Of a DNA stretch of 64,000 nt, positions 8,647-17,934 are shown piece by piece; positions within the stretch are counted from its first letter, which is position 1, and each line of letters begins with the position of its first letter. Below the pieces are notes generated by a model. It was not told the origin of the DNA and did not search any database. It worked only from the letters and a program-made list of their open reading frames with translations. The DNA lies in assembly GCF_001305515.1 (NCBI RefSeq), contig NZ_LJYW01000001.1, positions 3,879,452 to 3,943,451 of the forward strand, in the 5' to 3' direction. Made by a program: the position numbers and the translations under genes. The DNA is from Prosthecodimorpha hirschii (lineage in GTDB: Bacteria; Pseudomonadota; Alphaproteobacteria; Rhizobiales; Ancalomicrobiaceae).

Positions 8647-10910
8647 CCCGCATCATCGCTTCGGCCACAGCACCGATCCCCGCCCGGAAGCCAGACGGAT
8701 CCCCCGCCTTGACCCGCACCCTGTCCGCCGTCTCCGCTGCCGTGGCGGCTCTCGTCGCCGTCGCGCTGCCCGCCGCCGCCGATCCGGCGATCGAAGCCCG
8801 CATCGACGCGCTGATCGCCCGCATGACGCTGGCCGAGAAGATCGGCCAGCTGACGGTGGAATCGCATGGTCCCTTCGGCACGCGCGAGCGGATCGCGACC
8901 GGCGAGATCGGCAACGTCATCAACTACGCCAATGCCGGCGAGACCGGCGACGTGCAGGCCGAGGCCGCGAAGAGCCGGCTCGGCATTCCGCTCCTGACCG
9001 GGCTGGACGTGCTGCATGGCTACCGGACCCTGTTCATGGTCCCGCTCGGCCAGGCGGCGAGCTTCGATCCCGAACTCAATCGCCGGGCCGCCGAGGCGAT
9101 CGCGCGCGAGACGACGCTGCAGGGCGTCAACTGGACCTATGCGCCGATGGTCGACATCGGCCGCGATCCGCGCTGGGGCCGGGTCGTCGAGGGTGCCGGC
9201 GAGGATCCCTGGCTCGCCGCCCGCATGGCCGCGGCCCGCGTCACCGGCTACCGGGCCGGCGGGTTGGTGGTGACGCCGAAGCATTTCGTCGGCTATGGGG
9301 CGCCGGCCGCCGGGCTCGACTATGCGCCGGCCGACATGTCCGAGGCGACGCTGCGCGACGTCTACCTGCCGCCGTTCCGGGCTGCGGTCGAGGCCGGCGC
9401 GCAGGCGATCATGCCGGCGCTGAGCGCGCTCAACGGCATCCCGGCCAGCGTCGACAGCCGTCTCCTGACCGGAATCCTGCGCGGCGAATGGGGCTTCCGC
9501 GGCTTCGTGGTGTCCGACTGGGGCGCCATCGACCAGCTCGGCAACCACGGCATCGATCCCGACCGCGCCGTCATGGCGCGCAAGACCTTCGCGGCCGGCG
9601 TCGACATGGACATGGCCTCGGGCACCTACCGGACGCGCTTTCCCGAGGAGGTCGCCGCCGGCCGGGTGTCGGAGGCCGCGATCGATGCGGCGGTCCGCCG
9701 GGTCCTGCGGGTCAAGTTCGAGGCCGGGCTCGACACCCGCAAGCCGATCCCGTGGAAGGAGGCCGAGGCCGCCATGCTGGCGCCGGCAACGCGCGATCTC
9801 GCCGTCGAGGTCGCCCGCCGCAGCATCGTGCTCCTGGAGAACCGGCGCGAGACGGTTCCGATCGAGGGCCGCCGCAAGGTGCTTCTGGTCGGCGCGCTGG
9901 CCGACATCGCGCGTGAGCATGTCGGGCCGCACGCGGCGCAGTACCGGGAGCAGGATGTCGTCACCATCCGGAGGGCGCTCGCCGAGCGGGCCGCCAGGGC
10001 CGGCATCGCCTTCGACTTCCAGGCCGGCTGCGATGCCTTCTGCACCGACGAGCGCGGCTTCGGGGCGGCGGTCAAGGCGGCCAGGGCGGCCGACGTGATC
10101 GTCGCGGTCCTGGGCGAGCCGGGCGACATCGCCGGCGAGGCGGCTTCGCGCGCCGATCCGAACCTGCCGGGCCGCCAGCAGGCCCTGCTCGAGCGCCTGG
10201 TCGCGACCGGCAAGCCGGTGGTGCTGGTGGTCATGGCCGGGCGCCCGCTGATCGTGCCCTGGGCGGCCGAGCATGTCTCCGCCCTGCTGACCACCTGGTA
10301 TCCGGGCACCTACGGGTCGCGCGCGCTGGCCGAGATCCTGTTCGGCGACACCGCACCGTCCGGCCGGCTGCCGATGACCTGGCCGCGCCATCCCGGCCAG
10401 ATCCCGATCACCTACGATCGCCTGCGCTCCGGCCGGCCGGCCGAGCGGGACCAGAAATTCACCTCGAAATATGTCGATGTCGACTGGAAGCCGCAGTTTG
10501 CCTTCGGCCACGGCCTTTCTACGACCCGGTTCGCCTATGACGGGTTGCGGCTGGACCGCACCGAGGTCGCGACGGACGGTCGGCTGACGGCCACCGTCAC
10601 GGTGACCAATGCGGGCCGGCGGGCGGGTCGCGAGGTGGTGCAGCTCTATGTCCGCGATGTTCAGTCGAGCCGGGTCCGGCCCGACCGCCAGCTGAAAGGC
10701 GTCGCCAGCGTCGATCTGGCACCCGGCGAGGCGAAGACGGTCTCGATCCCGATCGATGTCGCCGATCTCGGCTTCCATGACGAGACCGGCACCTACCGGG
10801 TCGAGGCTGGCCGCTTCGAGGTCTTCGTCGGCGGCTCGTCCGAGGCGACGCTGTCGGCCGCCTTCACGGCGACCGGCCCGGATCTGGTCCGCCCACCGGG
10901 CGGACGATAG
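8643..10910 (+). CDS. Glycoside hydrolase family 3 beta-glucosidase, BglX-like
   Basis: Probably a periplasmic beta-glycosidase. It has an N-terminal hydrophobic signal, the GH3 N-domain with KHFVGYGA and the catalytic nucleophile in GFVVSDWGA (Asp292 from the TTG at 8643), a GH3 C-domain with GEAASRADPNLPGRQ, where the acid/base glutamate is expected, and a C-terminal fibronectin-III-like domain (GREVVQLYVRDV). Two TTG starts are possible: 8643 overlaps the stop of the ankyrin gene, and 8709 puts the signal peptide at the very N-terminus. The 12-base string CCTTGACCCGCA occurs at both places. It resembles BglX of enteric bacteria in length and domain order. A second GH3 gene lies at 43976-46219. 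Confidence 0.9.
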   Translation: MTRIIASATAPIPARKPDGSPALTRTLSAVSAAVAALVAVALPAAADPAIEARIDALIARMTLAEKIGQLTVESHGPFGTRERIATGEIGNVINYANAGETGDVQAEAAKSRLGIPLLTGLDVLHGYRTLFMVPLGQAASFDPELNRRAAEAIARETTLQGVNWTYAPMVDIGRDPRWGRVVEGAGEDPWLAARMAAARVTGYRAGGLVVTPKHFVGYGAPAAGLDYAPADMSEATLRDVYLPPFRAAVEAGAQAIMPALSALNGIPASVDSRLLTGILRGEWGFRGFVVSDWGAIDQLGNHGIDPDRAVMARKTFAAGVDMDMASGTYRTRFPEEVAAGRVSEAAIDAAVRRVLRVKFEAGLDTRKPIPWKEAEAAMLAPATRDLAVEVARRSIVLLENRRETVPIEGRRKVLLVGALADIAREHVGPHAAQYREQDVVTIRRALAERAARAGIAFDFQAGCDAFCTDERGFGAAVKAARAADVIVAVLGEPGDIAGEAASRADPNLPGRQQALLERLVATGKPVVLVVMAGRPLIVPWAAEHVSALLTTWYPGTYGSRALAEILFGDTAPSGRLPMTWPRHPGQIPITYDRLRSGRPAERDQKFTSKYVDVDWKPQFAFGHGLSTTRFAYDGLRLDRTEVATDGRLTATVTVTNAGRRAGREVVQLYVRDVQSSRVRPDRQLKGVASVDLAPGEAKTVSIPIDVADLGFHDETGTYRVEAGRFEVFVGGSSEATLSAAFTATGPDLVRPPGGR

Positions 10911-11002
10911 GACGACGCGCAGGAGGCGGGGCGGGCAGCTTCAGGCGGACCCGCCGCGGTGGCCGTGAAGGAGGGGCGACGGCTCCGCCCGACCGCGAGG
11001 GG

Positions 11003-11974
11003 TCAGGGGACGACCAGCACCTTGCCCTTGACCTTGCGGGATGCGATCGCCTCGAGGGCGGCGGCGGCCTCGGCCAGCGGGTAGGTCGCGTGGATATGCG
11101 GCTTCAGCTGGCCGGCGGCGATCCAGTCCATGATCTGGGCCATGTTGTCGGCATGGTCCTCCGGCTCGCGCAGGATCGACTCGCCCCAGAACACGCCGCG
11201 CAGGTCGCAGCCCTTGAGCAGCAGCAGGTTGAGCGGGATGCGCGGGATCTCACCGGCCGCGAAGCCGACCACCAGCAGCCGGCCGCGCCAGGCCAGCGCC
11301 CGCACCGCCGGCTCGGTATATTTGTCGCCGACCGCGTCATAGACCACGTCGACGCCGCGCCCGTCGGTCAGCTCCCGCAGCCGGAGCTTGAGGTCTTCCT
11401 GGTCGTAGGCGATGACCTCGTGGGCGCCCATCTCGCGGCAGAAATCGAGCTTCTCGGAGGACGAGCAGGCGATCACCCGGGCGCCCATCAGCCGGCCGAT
11501 CTCGATCGCCGCCTGGCCGACGCCGCCGGAGGCGCCGAGCACCGCCAGGGTCTCGCCCTCGACCATGTCGGCGCGATTGCGGAGCGCATGCATGGTGGTG
11601 CCGTAGGTGACCACCACGGCAGCCGCCTGCTCGAAGCCGACCGCATCCGGAATCGTGATCAGGTCCTCGGCCGGGACCACGATCTTTTCCCGGCAGGCAT
11701 TCCATTTCGAATAGACGACGACGCGTTCGCCGATCAGGCCCGGATCGGTATCCGGTCCGACCGCCTCGACCTCGCCGGCCAGTTCGCCGCCCGGCGAGAA
11801 GGGCAGGGCGGGCTTGTACTGGTACTTGTCCCGGATCGCGAGCGTGTCGTAGAAATTGAGGCCCGCGGCGCGCACGCGGACGAGCGCCTCGCCGGGACCC
11901 GGCACCGGTTCGTCAATATCCTCGACGGTCAGGCTCGACGGTGGGCCAAAGGCCCGGCACAGAACGGCTTTCAC
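11003..11974 (-). CDS. Zinc-independent MDR oxidoreductase, quinone-oxidoreductase-like
   Basis: A medium-chain dehydrogenase/reductase of 323 residues. The N-terminal GroES-like domain runs from MKAVLCRAFG through VRVRAAGLNFYDTLAIRDKY; the Rossmann domain carries the NADPH-binding motif LGASGGVGQAAIEIGRL near 145-165. The catalytic zinc cysteines of alcohol dehydrogenases are missing, which fits the NADPH:quinone oxidoreductase (Qor) branch. Substrate is not predictable from sequence. The start is GTG with GGGGGGA upstream. It converges with the GH3 gene and stands alone. Confidence 0.85.
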   Translation of the reverse strand: MKAVLCRAFGPPSSLTVEDIDEPVPGPGEALVRVRAAGLNFYDTLAIRDKYQYKPALPFSPGGELAGEVEAVGPDTDPGLIGERVVVYSKWNACREKIVVPAEDLITIPDAVGFEQAAAVVVTYGTTMHALRNRADMVEGETLAVLGASGGVGQAAIEIGRLMGARVIACSSSEKLDFCREMGAHEVIAYDQEDLKLRLRELTDGRGVDVVYDAVGDKYTEPAVRALAWRGRLLVVGFAAGEIPRIPLNLLLLKGCDLRGVFWGESILREPEDHADNMAQIMDWIAAGQLKPHIHATYPLAEAAAALEAIASRKVKGKVLVVP

Positions 11975-12065
11975 GGTTTCGATCCCCCCAGACTTCCCCG
12001 ATGTTAAGGCTCTGTTAACACGAGGTCCGGCGCCGCGGAAGGCTGCGAAACGGACGCAATCACGG

Positions 12066-13235
12066 TCAGACGGCCAACCGCCCCATGGCCGGACGTTCGA
12101 TCCGGGACAGGTGCCGGCCCGTCCGCTCGACGGCGCGCAGGACCCGCAGCAGGTTGCCGCCCATCAGGCCGGCGAGGTCGCCGTCGCTCCAGCCCCGACG
12201 GACGAGTTCCGCGATCAGATGCGGAAAGCGCGACACGTCTTCCAGGCCGACCACGGGCGGGCCGCCGAAGAAGTCGGAACCGATGCCGACATGCTTCCGG
12301 CCGGCGCGGGCGGCCATGTAGTCGATATGGTCGCAGACCTCGCCGATCGAGGCCCGCGGCCAGGGGCCGAGTTCCGCCCGGCGGGCCGCCATCGCGGTCG
12401 TCCAGTCGACATCCGGACGCGTCTTGCCGAAATCGTCCTTCATCGGCCGCATCCAGTCGCGCGAGGCCTGCGAGACGAAGTCCGGCACGAAGGTCGCCAT
12501 GACGATGCCGCCATTGGCGGGAATGCGGGCCAGCACGTCGTCGGGAACGTTGCGCGGGTGGTCGCAGAGCGAGAAGGCGTTGCAATGGGTGAAGGCGACC
12601 GGCGCCCGGGTCACGTCGAGCACGCGGCGCATGGCGTCGTGCGAGGTGTGCGACAGGTCGACCATCATGCCGAGCCGGTTCATCTCGCGCACGACCGCCT
12701 CGCCGAACGGGGCGAGCCCGCCATGGCGCGGCGCGTCGGTGGTCGAATCGACCCAGTCGAGCGTTTCGTTGTGGCAGAGCGTCATGTAGCGCGCGCCGAG
12801 GTCGTAGAAGGTGCGCAGCATTTCGAGGCTGTTTTCCAGGCCGACGCCGCCCTCCACGGCGATGAAGCTGGCGATCCGACCCTCGCGCTTGGCCCGCATC
12901 ACGTCGGCGGCCGAGCGGGCCGGCCGGAAGGTCTCCGGGTGGGCGGCCTCCATCCGGCGGATCAGGTCGATCTGCTCCAGCGTCGTGCGGGCCGGATGCG
13001 GCACATCGGTCGGGATGAAGGCGGCCCAGAACTGCGCGGCGAGCCCGCCGGCCTTCAGGCGCGGGATGTCGGTGTCGCGGCCCTGGCGGGCCTCGTCCAG
13101 GCGAGCCTTGTCGACATCGCCGGCCGCTTCCGAATCGATGCGGATGACCCATGGCAGGTCGTTGTGCCCATCGATCAGGGGATGGCGGGCGATCAGATCG
13201 CGGGCATGGTCGAGGGCGGCATCGGCATTCGGCAT
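12066..13235 (-). CDS. Membrane dipeptidase-like hydrolase, peptidase family M19
   Basis: An enzyme of 389 residues matching renal-dipeptidase-type metallo-hydrolases, which cleave dipeptides through a two-zinc centre. Ligand motifs are visible: DGHNDLPW near 22-29 with His24 and Asp26, the bridging glutamate region FIAVEGGVGLENS, a histidine in VDLSHTSHD and another in FTHCNAFS. No signal peptide is seen, so it is probably cytoplasmic, as in many proteobacterial members. It starts 24 bases after the stop of the ECF sigma gene and may share its transcript. Bacterial relatives often act on D-amino-acid dipeptides, but the substrate cannot be assigned. Confidence 0.9.
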   Translation of the reverse strand: MPNADAALDHARDLIARHPLIDGHNDLPWVIRIDSEAAGDVDKARLDEARQGRDTDIPRLKAGGLAAQFWAAFIPTDVPHPARTTLEQIDLIRRMEAAHPETFRPARSAADVMRAKREGRIASFIAVEGGVGLENSLEMLRTFYDLGARYMTLCHNETLDWVDSTTDAPRHGGLAPFGEAVVREMNRLGMMVDLSHTSHDAMRRVLDVTRAPVAFTHCNAFSLCDHPRNVPDDVLARIPANGGIVMATFVPDFVSQASRDWMRPMKDDFGKTRPDVDWTTAMAARRAELGPWPRASIGEVCDHIDYMAARAGRKHVGIGSDFFGGPPVVGLEDVSRFPHLIAELVRRGWSDGDLAGLMGGNLLRVLRAVERTGRHLSRIERPAMGRLAV

Positions 13236-13259
13236 CGGACGGGGCTCCGGTCACTCGGA

Positions 13260-13850
13260 TCAGAATTCGGTCAGGCCGTCATCCTCGAGCGCCTTGCGCA
13301 GGCGCGAAAAGGCAAGCCGGATGCGGGATTTGACCGTGCCGAGCGGAAGCCCGGATTGTTCGGCGATCTGGCTGTGCGACAGGCCCGAATAGAAGGCGAG
13401 CCGGACCAGTTCGATCTGTTCCGGCGGCAGAACCGCAAGGGCGACCCGGATCTTGTCCTCGCGGCGCCGGGCGTCGATGATCTCGTCGGCATCCTCCGGG
13501 GCGGAGGGCTGCAGCAGCGGCTCCTCGGGATCGAGCGCGGCGTCGCGGTTGCGCCGATGGGCATCGATGCGCCGATTGCGGGCGATGCGATAGAGCCAGG
13601 TGCCGACGGAGGACTTGGTGCGGTCGAACAGGGCGGCCTTGCGCCAGAGCGTGACCATCGCCTCCTGGGCCAGTTCCTCGGCCGAGCCGGCGTCGGATCC
13701 GAGGCGGATCAGATAGGCTTCGAGGCGTGGTGTGAAATGATCGAACAGGCGTCCGAACGCCTCGCGGTCCCGATGACGGGCGATCCGCTCCACGAGATCG
13801 GCAAACTCATCCCGCTCCGATGCCATGCGCCCGGGATCCGCGATACTCAT
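13260..13850 (-). CDS. ECF-type RNA polymerase sigma factor
   Basis: A group 4 sigma factor of 196 residues with only regions 2 and 4. Region 2 includes EAFGRLFDHFTPRLEAYLIR and the core-binding stretch AEELAQEAMVTLWRKA with VGTWLYRIARNRRIDAHRR. Region 4 has the helix-turn-helix LSHSQIAEQSGLPLGTVKSRIRLAF. A linker of about 35 acidic residues joins them. ECF factors are normally held by an anti-sigma factor encoded next door; here neither neighbour looks like one, since downstream is an M19 dipeptidase and upstream, divergent, an IalB-like gene. A shorter start at 13826 is possible. The stimulus is unknown. Confidence 0.9.
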   Translation of the reverse strand: MSIADPGRMASERDEFADLVERIARHRDREAFGRLFDHFTPRLEAYLIRLGSDAGSAEELAQEAMVTLWRKAALFDRTKSSVGTWLYRIARNRRIDAHRRNRDAALDPEEPLLQPSAPEDADEIIDARRREDKIRVALAVLPPEQIELVRLAFYSGLSHSQIAEQSGLPLGTVKSRIRLAFSRLRKALEDDGLTEF

Positions 13851-14244
13851 GCGACCTCGAATGCCCTCTCCAGTTCGGGCGGTTGCGGCGCGGGGCGAGA
13901 CAGTCTGGCCCGGCGACCGGGACGGTCCTGTCCGGGATGCCCCATTGTCGCCGCCTTTGGATCGAACCGTTCGCCTGCCGCCACGATGTTAGCCTCAGAT
14001 CACGGGATCGACCAATCTGCAAGTCACATGCATGCCAACCTGACGGCACAGACTTAACGATCGCCGGCCGGGTCGGACCGGCGGCCCCGGCGCGGCAACG
14101 GTTCGGTAACCTGAATCGTGTTTTGGTTAACGCGACGTGACACTGCCGTCGGCACGCTGGCCGGCGGAATGCGGGCCGATTGGATGTCGAAAGGCGCCCG
14201 ATTCGGTCTCCGCCAAGGACATTCGAACAGGGAATCGGGACGGC
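13851..14244. other. Divergent intergenic region between sigma factor and IalB-like gene
   Basis: About 390 bases without a supported gene. It must hold the promoters of both divergent genes. No clear ECF-type promoter (GGAAC with a matching -10) was recognised by eye, so autoregulation of the sigma factor is not supported from sequence alone. Confidence 0.4.
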
Positions 14245-14781
14245 ATGGACACGAACTCACCCCTCGCGCTTGCTCTCCGGGCCGGTCTGATCGCAGGCGC
14301 TGCCGCACTGGTCGGCGCCGCCTCGCCGGCTTCGGCGCAGCAGAGCCCGCTCCTGCTGGTCCAATCCAAGGATTGGAGCGCCGTCACGGCCGGCGCCCAG
14401 AAGGCCAAGGTCTGCTACGCGATCACCAAGCCGACCAAGATGGAGCCGGCCAGTCTAAACCATGGCGAGGTGTTCTTCTTCATCTCGATCTGGCCCGGCG
14501 ACAATGTCCGCAACGAGCCGAGCCTGCAGGTCGGCTACTCGTTGAAGGAAGGCAGCAAGGTCACGGTCGAGGTCGACACGCAGAAATTCTCGATGTTCAC
14601 CCGCGGCGACGGCGCCTGGCTGCAGGACAAGACCGACGAGGTCAAGCTGGTGGATGCCCTCAAGAAGGGCAAGAAGCTGACCATCGGCGGCCAGTCCGGC
14701 CGCGGCAACGCCACCACCTATGCCTTCTCGCTGCAGGGCTTCTCCGGCGCGCTCGATGCCGCCCTGAAGGAATGCAAGTAG
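14245..14781 (+). CDS. IalB-family (invasion-associated locus B) periplasmic protein
   Basis: A secreted protein of 178 residues. The signal peptide runs through LRAGLIAGAAALVGAASPASAQ, with cleavage expected after ASA. The mature part, with KDWSAVTAGAQKAKVCYAI, then WPGDNVRNEPSLQVGY and a conserved C-terminal Phe-Ser and Cys, fits the invasion-associated locus B family, which is widespread in Hyphomicrobiales. The name comes from Bartonella; in free-living relatives the role is unclear and probably concerns the envelope. The chosen ATG has GGGA upstream and gives a normal signal peptide; the open frame extends further upstream to 14137 without a good start. Confidence 0.8.
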   Translation: MDTNSPLALALRAGLIAGAAALVGAASPASAQQSPLLLVQSKDWSAVTAGAQKAKVCYAITKPTKMEPASLNHGEVFFFISIWPGDNVRNEPSLQVGYSLKEGSKVTVEVDTQKFSMFTRGDGAWLQDKTDEVKLVDALKKGKKLTIGGQSGRGNATTYAFSLQGFSGALDAALKECK

Positions 14782-14912
14782 TCGATAGACCGTCCGCGGC
14801 AGCTGCCCTTTGAAGATTTCCGCCGGATCGCCTATGTAGGGCGTTCGGATCGAGACCCTGGGCGCCGCCTCCGGCGCGCCGATTTCGTGCAGGGCTCGCG
14901 GAAGGACGCAGC

Positions 14913-16169
14913 ATGACTCTCTCGACTGTCCCGGCGGACGGCTTGGCCGTGCCGCCCGGCGCGATCGCGCCGATCATGAAGATGGCCGAGGCGCAGCCGG
15001 TGCGCGACGCCAAGCCCTCGCTGATGGGCATGACGCGCGAGGATCTGGGCGACGCCTTGCGCTCGGTCGGCATCGAGGAGCGTCAGGTGCGCATGCGCGT
15101 CGGGCAGCTCTGGCACTGGATCTACTTCCGCGGCGCCGAGTCCTTCGACCGGATGACCAACGTCTCCAAGGATCTGCGCGCCCGGCTGGCGGAATCCTTC
15201 GTGATCGCCCGGCCGGAGATCGTCTCGGAACAGATCTCCGTCGACGGCACCCGCAAATGGCTGTTGCGCTTTCCGCCGCGCGGCGCCGGCCGGCCGGTCG
15301 AGGTGGAGACCGTCTACATCCCCGAGGAGGGCCGCGGCACGCTGTGCGTCTCCTCGCAGGTCGGCTGCACCCTGACCTGCTCGTTCTGCCATACCGGCAC
15401 CCAGAAGCTCGTGCGCAACCTGACCAAGGAGGAGATCGTCGCCCAGGTGGTGATCGCCCGCGAGCGGCTCGGCGACTTTCCGGACCGGGCGACCGAGGCC
15501 GGCGCGATCGTGCCGAAGGAGGGCCGCTTCGTCTCCAACATCGTCATGATGGGGATGGGCGAGCCGCTCTACAATTTCGACAATGTCCGCGACGCCCTGC
15601 AGGTGGCGACCGACGGCGAGGGCCTGTCCCTGTCGCGCCGGCGGATCACGCTGTCGACCTCCGGCGTGGTGCCGATGATCGCGCGGGCCGGCGAGGAGAT
15701 CGGCACGCTGCTGGCGGTCTCGCTGCATGCGGTGCGCGACGACCTGCGCGACGAGCTGGTGCCGCTCAACCGCAAATATCCGATCGCCGAACTGATGGCC
15801 GCCTGCCGGGACTATCCGGGCCTCTCCAATGCCCGCCGCATCACCTTTGAATATGTGATGCTGAAGGGGATCAACGACAGCCCGGCCGACGCCCGCGAAC
15901 TGGTCCGGCTGCTGCGCGGCATTCCGGCCAAGATCAACCTGATCCCGTTCAATCCCTGGCCGGGCTCGCGCTACGAATGCTCCGACTGGGATACGATCGA
16001 GGCCTTCTCGGACATCGTCAACCGTGCCGGCTATGCCAGCCCGATCCGCACCCCGCGCGGACGCGACATCCTGGCGGCCTGCGGGCAGCTCAAATCCGCG
16101 ACCGAGCGGCTTCGCATCCGCGAGCGCATGGCCCTGGAGGCCATGATCGGCGGCGCCGACGAGGACTGA
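14913..16169 (+). CDS. rlmN: 23S rRNA (adenine-C2)-methyltransferase RlmN
   Basis: A radical SAM enzyme of 418 residues that methylates C2 of A2503 in 23S rRNA and of A37 in some tRNAs. The radical SAM cluster motif is [13 protein letters not shown] (CxxxCxxC); SSQVGC precedes it and supplies a conserved cysteine. The second catalytic cysteine is expected in [10 protein letters not shown] near the C-terminus. The family-specific stretches [13 protein letters not shown] and [13 protein letters not shown] are present. The N-terminal extension of about 30 residues before LMGMTREDL is common in alphaproteobacteria. It lies alone after the IalB-like gene. Confidence 0.95.
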   Translation: MTLSTVPADGLAVPPGAIAPIMKMAEAQPVRDAKPSLMGMTREDLGDALRSVGIEERQVRMRVGQLWHWIYFRGAESFDRMTNVSKDLRARLAESFVIARPEIVSEQISVDGTRKWLLRFPPRGAGRPVEVETVYIPEEGRGTLCVSSQVGCTLTCSFCHTGTQKLVRNLTKEEIVAQVVIARERLGDFPDRATEAGAIVPKEGRFVSNIVMMGMGEPLYNFDNVRDALQVATDGEGLSLSRRRITLSTSGVVPMIARAGEEIGTLLAVSLHAVRDDLRDELVPLNRKYPIAELMAACRDYPGLSNARRITFEYVMLKGINDSPADARELVRLLRGIPAKINLIPFNPWPGSRYECSDWDTIEAFSDIVNRAGYASPIRTPRGRDILAACGQLKSATERLRIRERMALEAMIGGADED

Positions 16170-16285
16170 GCCGATTCGGTAACGCGTTGCCGAGGAAGCC
16201 CTACAGCCGAGGGTGCCGAAACGGTAGGATCGGACCGTCACCCCCGTGATTCGCGCGCGGGTGCACGCGGGGACCGAAATCGTCC

Positions 16286-16807
16286 ATGGCCAGCCCATCC
16301 GATCCCAGGCCGTCCGATCCCAGGCCGCATCCGAACAGGCCGCCGATGATCCCCAGCGGGCGCCTGCCGCGCCTGCTCGTCGGCTATCTGGCGGCGTGCC
16401 TGGCTGCCGCCCTCATCCTGCCGCTCGGGCAGATCGCCCATGACGCGCTCGTCCTCGGGCCGTCGCGGGCGCTCGGTTCGGCCGGTATCGCGGGCATCTG
16501 GGTGATCGCCCTTTTCGCCTTCGCCATTCTTGTGGTGGTGGCGGCGCCCTTTGCGGTCGGACTGGTGCTGTTCGGTGCCGCCCGGGGCGAACTGTCGGCC
16601 CTGATCCAGACGCTCTACGGCGCCTTCTCGGGCCTGCTCGTGCAGGCCGTCTGGGCGACATCCGGGATGGGCAATGCGGCGCGCTCGAATCTGGCGGCCT
16701 TCCTGCTCTTCGCGGTCGTCGGCGCGGTTGCCGGCTTGGTCTTCGCCCGTGTCGGGGCGCCGCAGCGCCGATCCCGGCCGCCGCAGCGTGCGCCGGAGAA
16801 CCGCTGA
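16286..16807 (+). CDS. Small membrane protein of unknown function
   Basis: Up to 173 residues with about four membrane segments (for example LLVGYLAACLAAALILPLG and WVIALFAFAILVVVAAPFAV) and a basic Pro/Arg-rich tail. No family is recognised. The start is uncertain: ATG 16286 includes a duplicated SDPRP pentapeptide coded by a 15-base direct repeat, while ATG 16346 begins directly before the first membrane segment. It is followed in the same direction by two more small membrane proteins with similar low-complexity Ala/Gly/Leu composition, suggesting a common unit. Confidence 0.65.
   Translation: MASPSDPRPSDPRPHPNRPPMIPSGRLPRLLVGYLAACLAAALILPLGQIAHDALVLGPSRALGSAGIAGIWVIALFAFAILVVVAAPFAVGLVLFGAARGELSALIQTLYGAFSGLLVQAVWATSGMGNAARSNLAAFLLFAVVGAVAGLVFARVGAPQRRSRPPQRAPENR
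16298..16327. repeat. 15-base direct repeat, two copies
   Basis: TCCGATCCCAGGCCG occurs twice in direct succession (16298-16312 and 16313-16327) and codes for a repeated SDPRP in the possible N-terminus of the membrane protein. Being a multiple of three it keeps the frame. Confidence 0.6.
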
Positions 16808-16939
16808 GCCTGCGGTGCCGGATGCCCGCCTTGCAGCCGGATTGCGTCGCGGCCGGAAACCGGCGAGGCTCGGCACCGAACCGGTGAGCCGGGTTCCGGC
16901 CGATTTGGCAGCCCGTTCGAACGGTGGCGGACAAAACCG

Positions 16940-17578
16940 ATGATCGTCTTTCGTCTCCTGTGGCGCTTCATCGTCATCACGGTCGGCTACCTCGCGGCCG
17001 CGGCGGCGGCTGCTGCCTTTGCGGCGGCCTCGCAGGTCCTCAGCCATCTGCCGCCGGAATTTCGCGATGCCGCCGAAATCTGGCGCAGCTTCGGGCCGCT
17101 GGCCGATTTCGGCGCCTTCCTGGTCGCCTATGCGATCGTCCTCTCGGTCTCCTTCGTGCCGGGCATCCTGCTGGCGCTGGTCAGCGAGATCATCGGCCTG
17201 CGCAGTCTCGGCTACTATCTGGTCGCCGGCGGGCTGATCGGGCTCTGGGCGGCCCGCCCACCGATCGGCGGCATCGCGGCGCAGCCCTTCGCGCCGGCAC
17301 TCGCGGCCGGCTTCGTCGGCGGCTTCGTCTACTGGCTGATCGCCGGCCGGGGCGCGGGACGGTCGCGGCCGGCGTCGGCCGCGCCGTCAGGCCAGGGACC
17401 CGTCCCCGACCCGAGGCGGACGGGCCCGCATGCCACCCCGCCGCCGTCGCCGCCGCCGGCGCATCGGAGACCGGCTTCGGCGGTGCCGAGCATTGCGCCG
17501 TCCCATCCCGGTCCCCGCCGGCCGCCGCCGCCGAGCGCGCCGCCGCGCCCGCCGGTGGTCGATCGGAAATCGCGATGA
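16940..17578 (+). CDS. Small membrane protein with Pro/Arg-rich tail
   Basis: A protein of 212 residues. The first 135 residues hold about four membrane segments (FIVITVGYLAAAAAAAAFAA, then ADFGAFLVAYAIVLSVSFVP, GYYLVAGGLIGLWAA, and AAGFVGGFVYWLIAG). The last 75 residues are a disordered tail rich in Pro, Arg and Ser. No domain is recognised. Its stop codon overlaps the ATG of the next gene (ATGA), so the two are translationally coupled. The base composition of the tail is extreme even for this genome. Confidence 0.7.
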   Translation: MIVFRLLWRFIVITVGYLAAAAAAAAFAAASQVLSHLPPEFRDAAEIWRSFGPLADFGAFLVAYAIVLSVSFVPGILLALVSEIIGLRSLGYYLVAGGLIGLWAARPPIGGIAAQPFAPALAAGFVGGFVYWLIAGRGAGRSRPASAAPSGQGPVPDPRRTGPHATPPPSPPPAHRRPASAVPSIAPSHPGPRRPPPPSAPPRPPVVDRKSR

Positions 17579-17934
17579 GCGGCGAAAATGGCCTTGGGGT
17601 GCGCGCGCCCGTGGCGCTGCTGGTCGGCTTCCTCGGTGCAGCCCTGGGGGCGGCGGCGGTCGCCTTCGGCTATATCGTGATCCTGCTCTGGCTGATCGCG
17701 CCTTTTGGCGAGGCGATCACCTGGCTGGTGGTCATCGCCGCGCTGGCCGGCACGCTGCCGATCCTGGCCGGGCTGGCGCTGACGGTGCTGGTCTCGGCGT
17801 CGGTATCGGTCCTGATCCTCCGGTTCGGCGGCGTGTCCACGGCGTGGTGGGCGATCCCGATCGGGGCCGGCGTCGAACTGGCGCTCGGCGCGGCGATCTT
17901 CGTCGTCGACGGGATCGGGTCGCGCCTGCACTGA
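17575..17934 (+). CDS. Small three-segment membrane protein
   Basis: A protein of 119 residues made almost entirely of membrane segments: VALLVGFLGAALGAAAVAFG, then ITWLVVIAALAGTLPILAGL, and WWAIPIGAGVELALGAAIFV. The start ATG overlaps the previous stop codon by four bases. No family is recognised. Together with the two genes before it, it may encode a small membrane complex; this is inferred from order and overlap only. Confidence 0.65.
   Translation: MSGENGLGVRAPVALLVGFLGAALGAAAVAFGYIVILLWLIAPFGEAITWLVVIAALAGTLPILAGLALTVLVSASVSVLILRFGGVSTAWWAIPIGAGVELALGAAIFVVDGIGSRLH

Noticed and set aside
12004..13254. A 416-codon frame overlapping the M19 dipeptidase on the same strand
   Set aside because: It is an alternate-frame shadow; only the 12066-13235 frame shows the zinc-ligand motifs.
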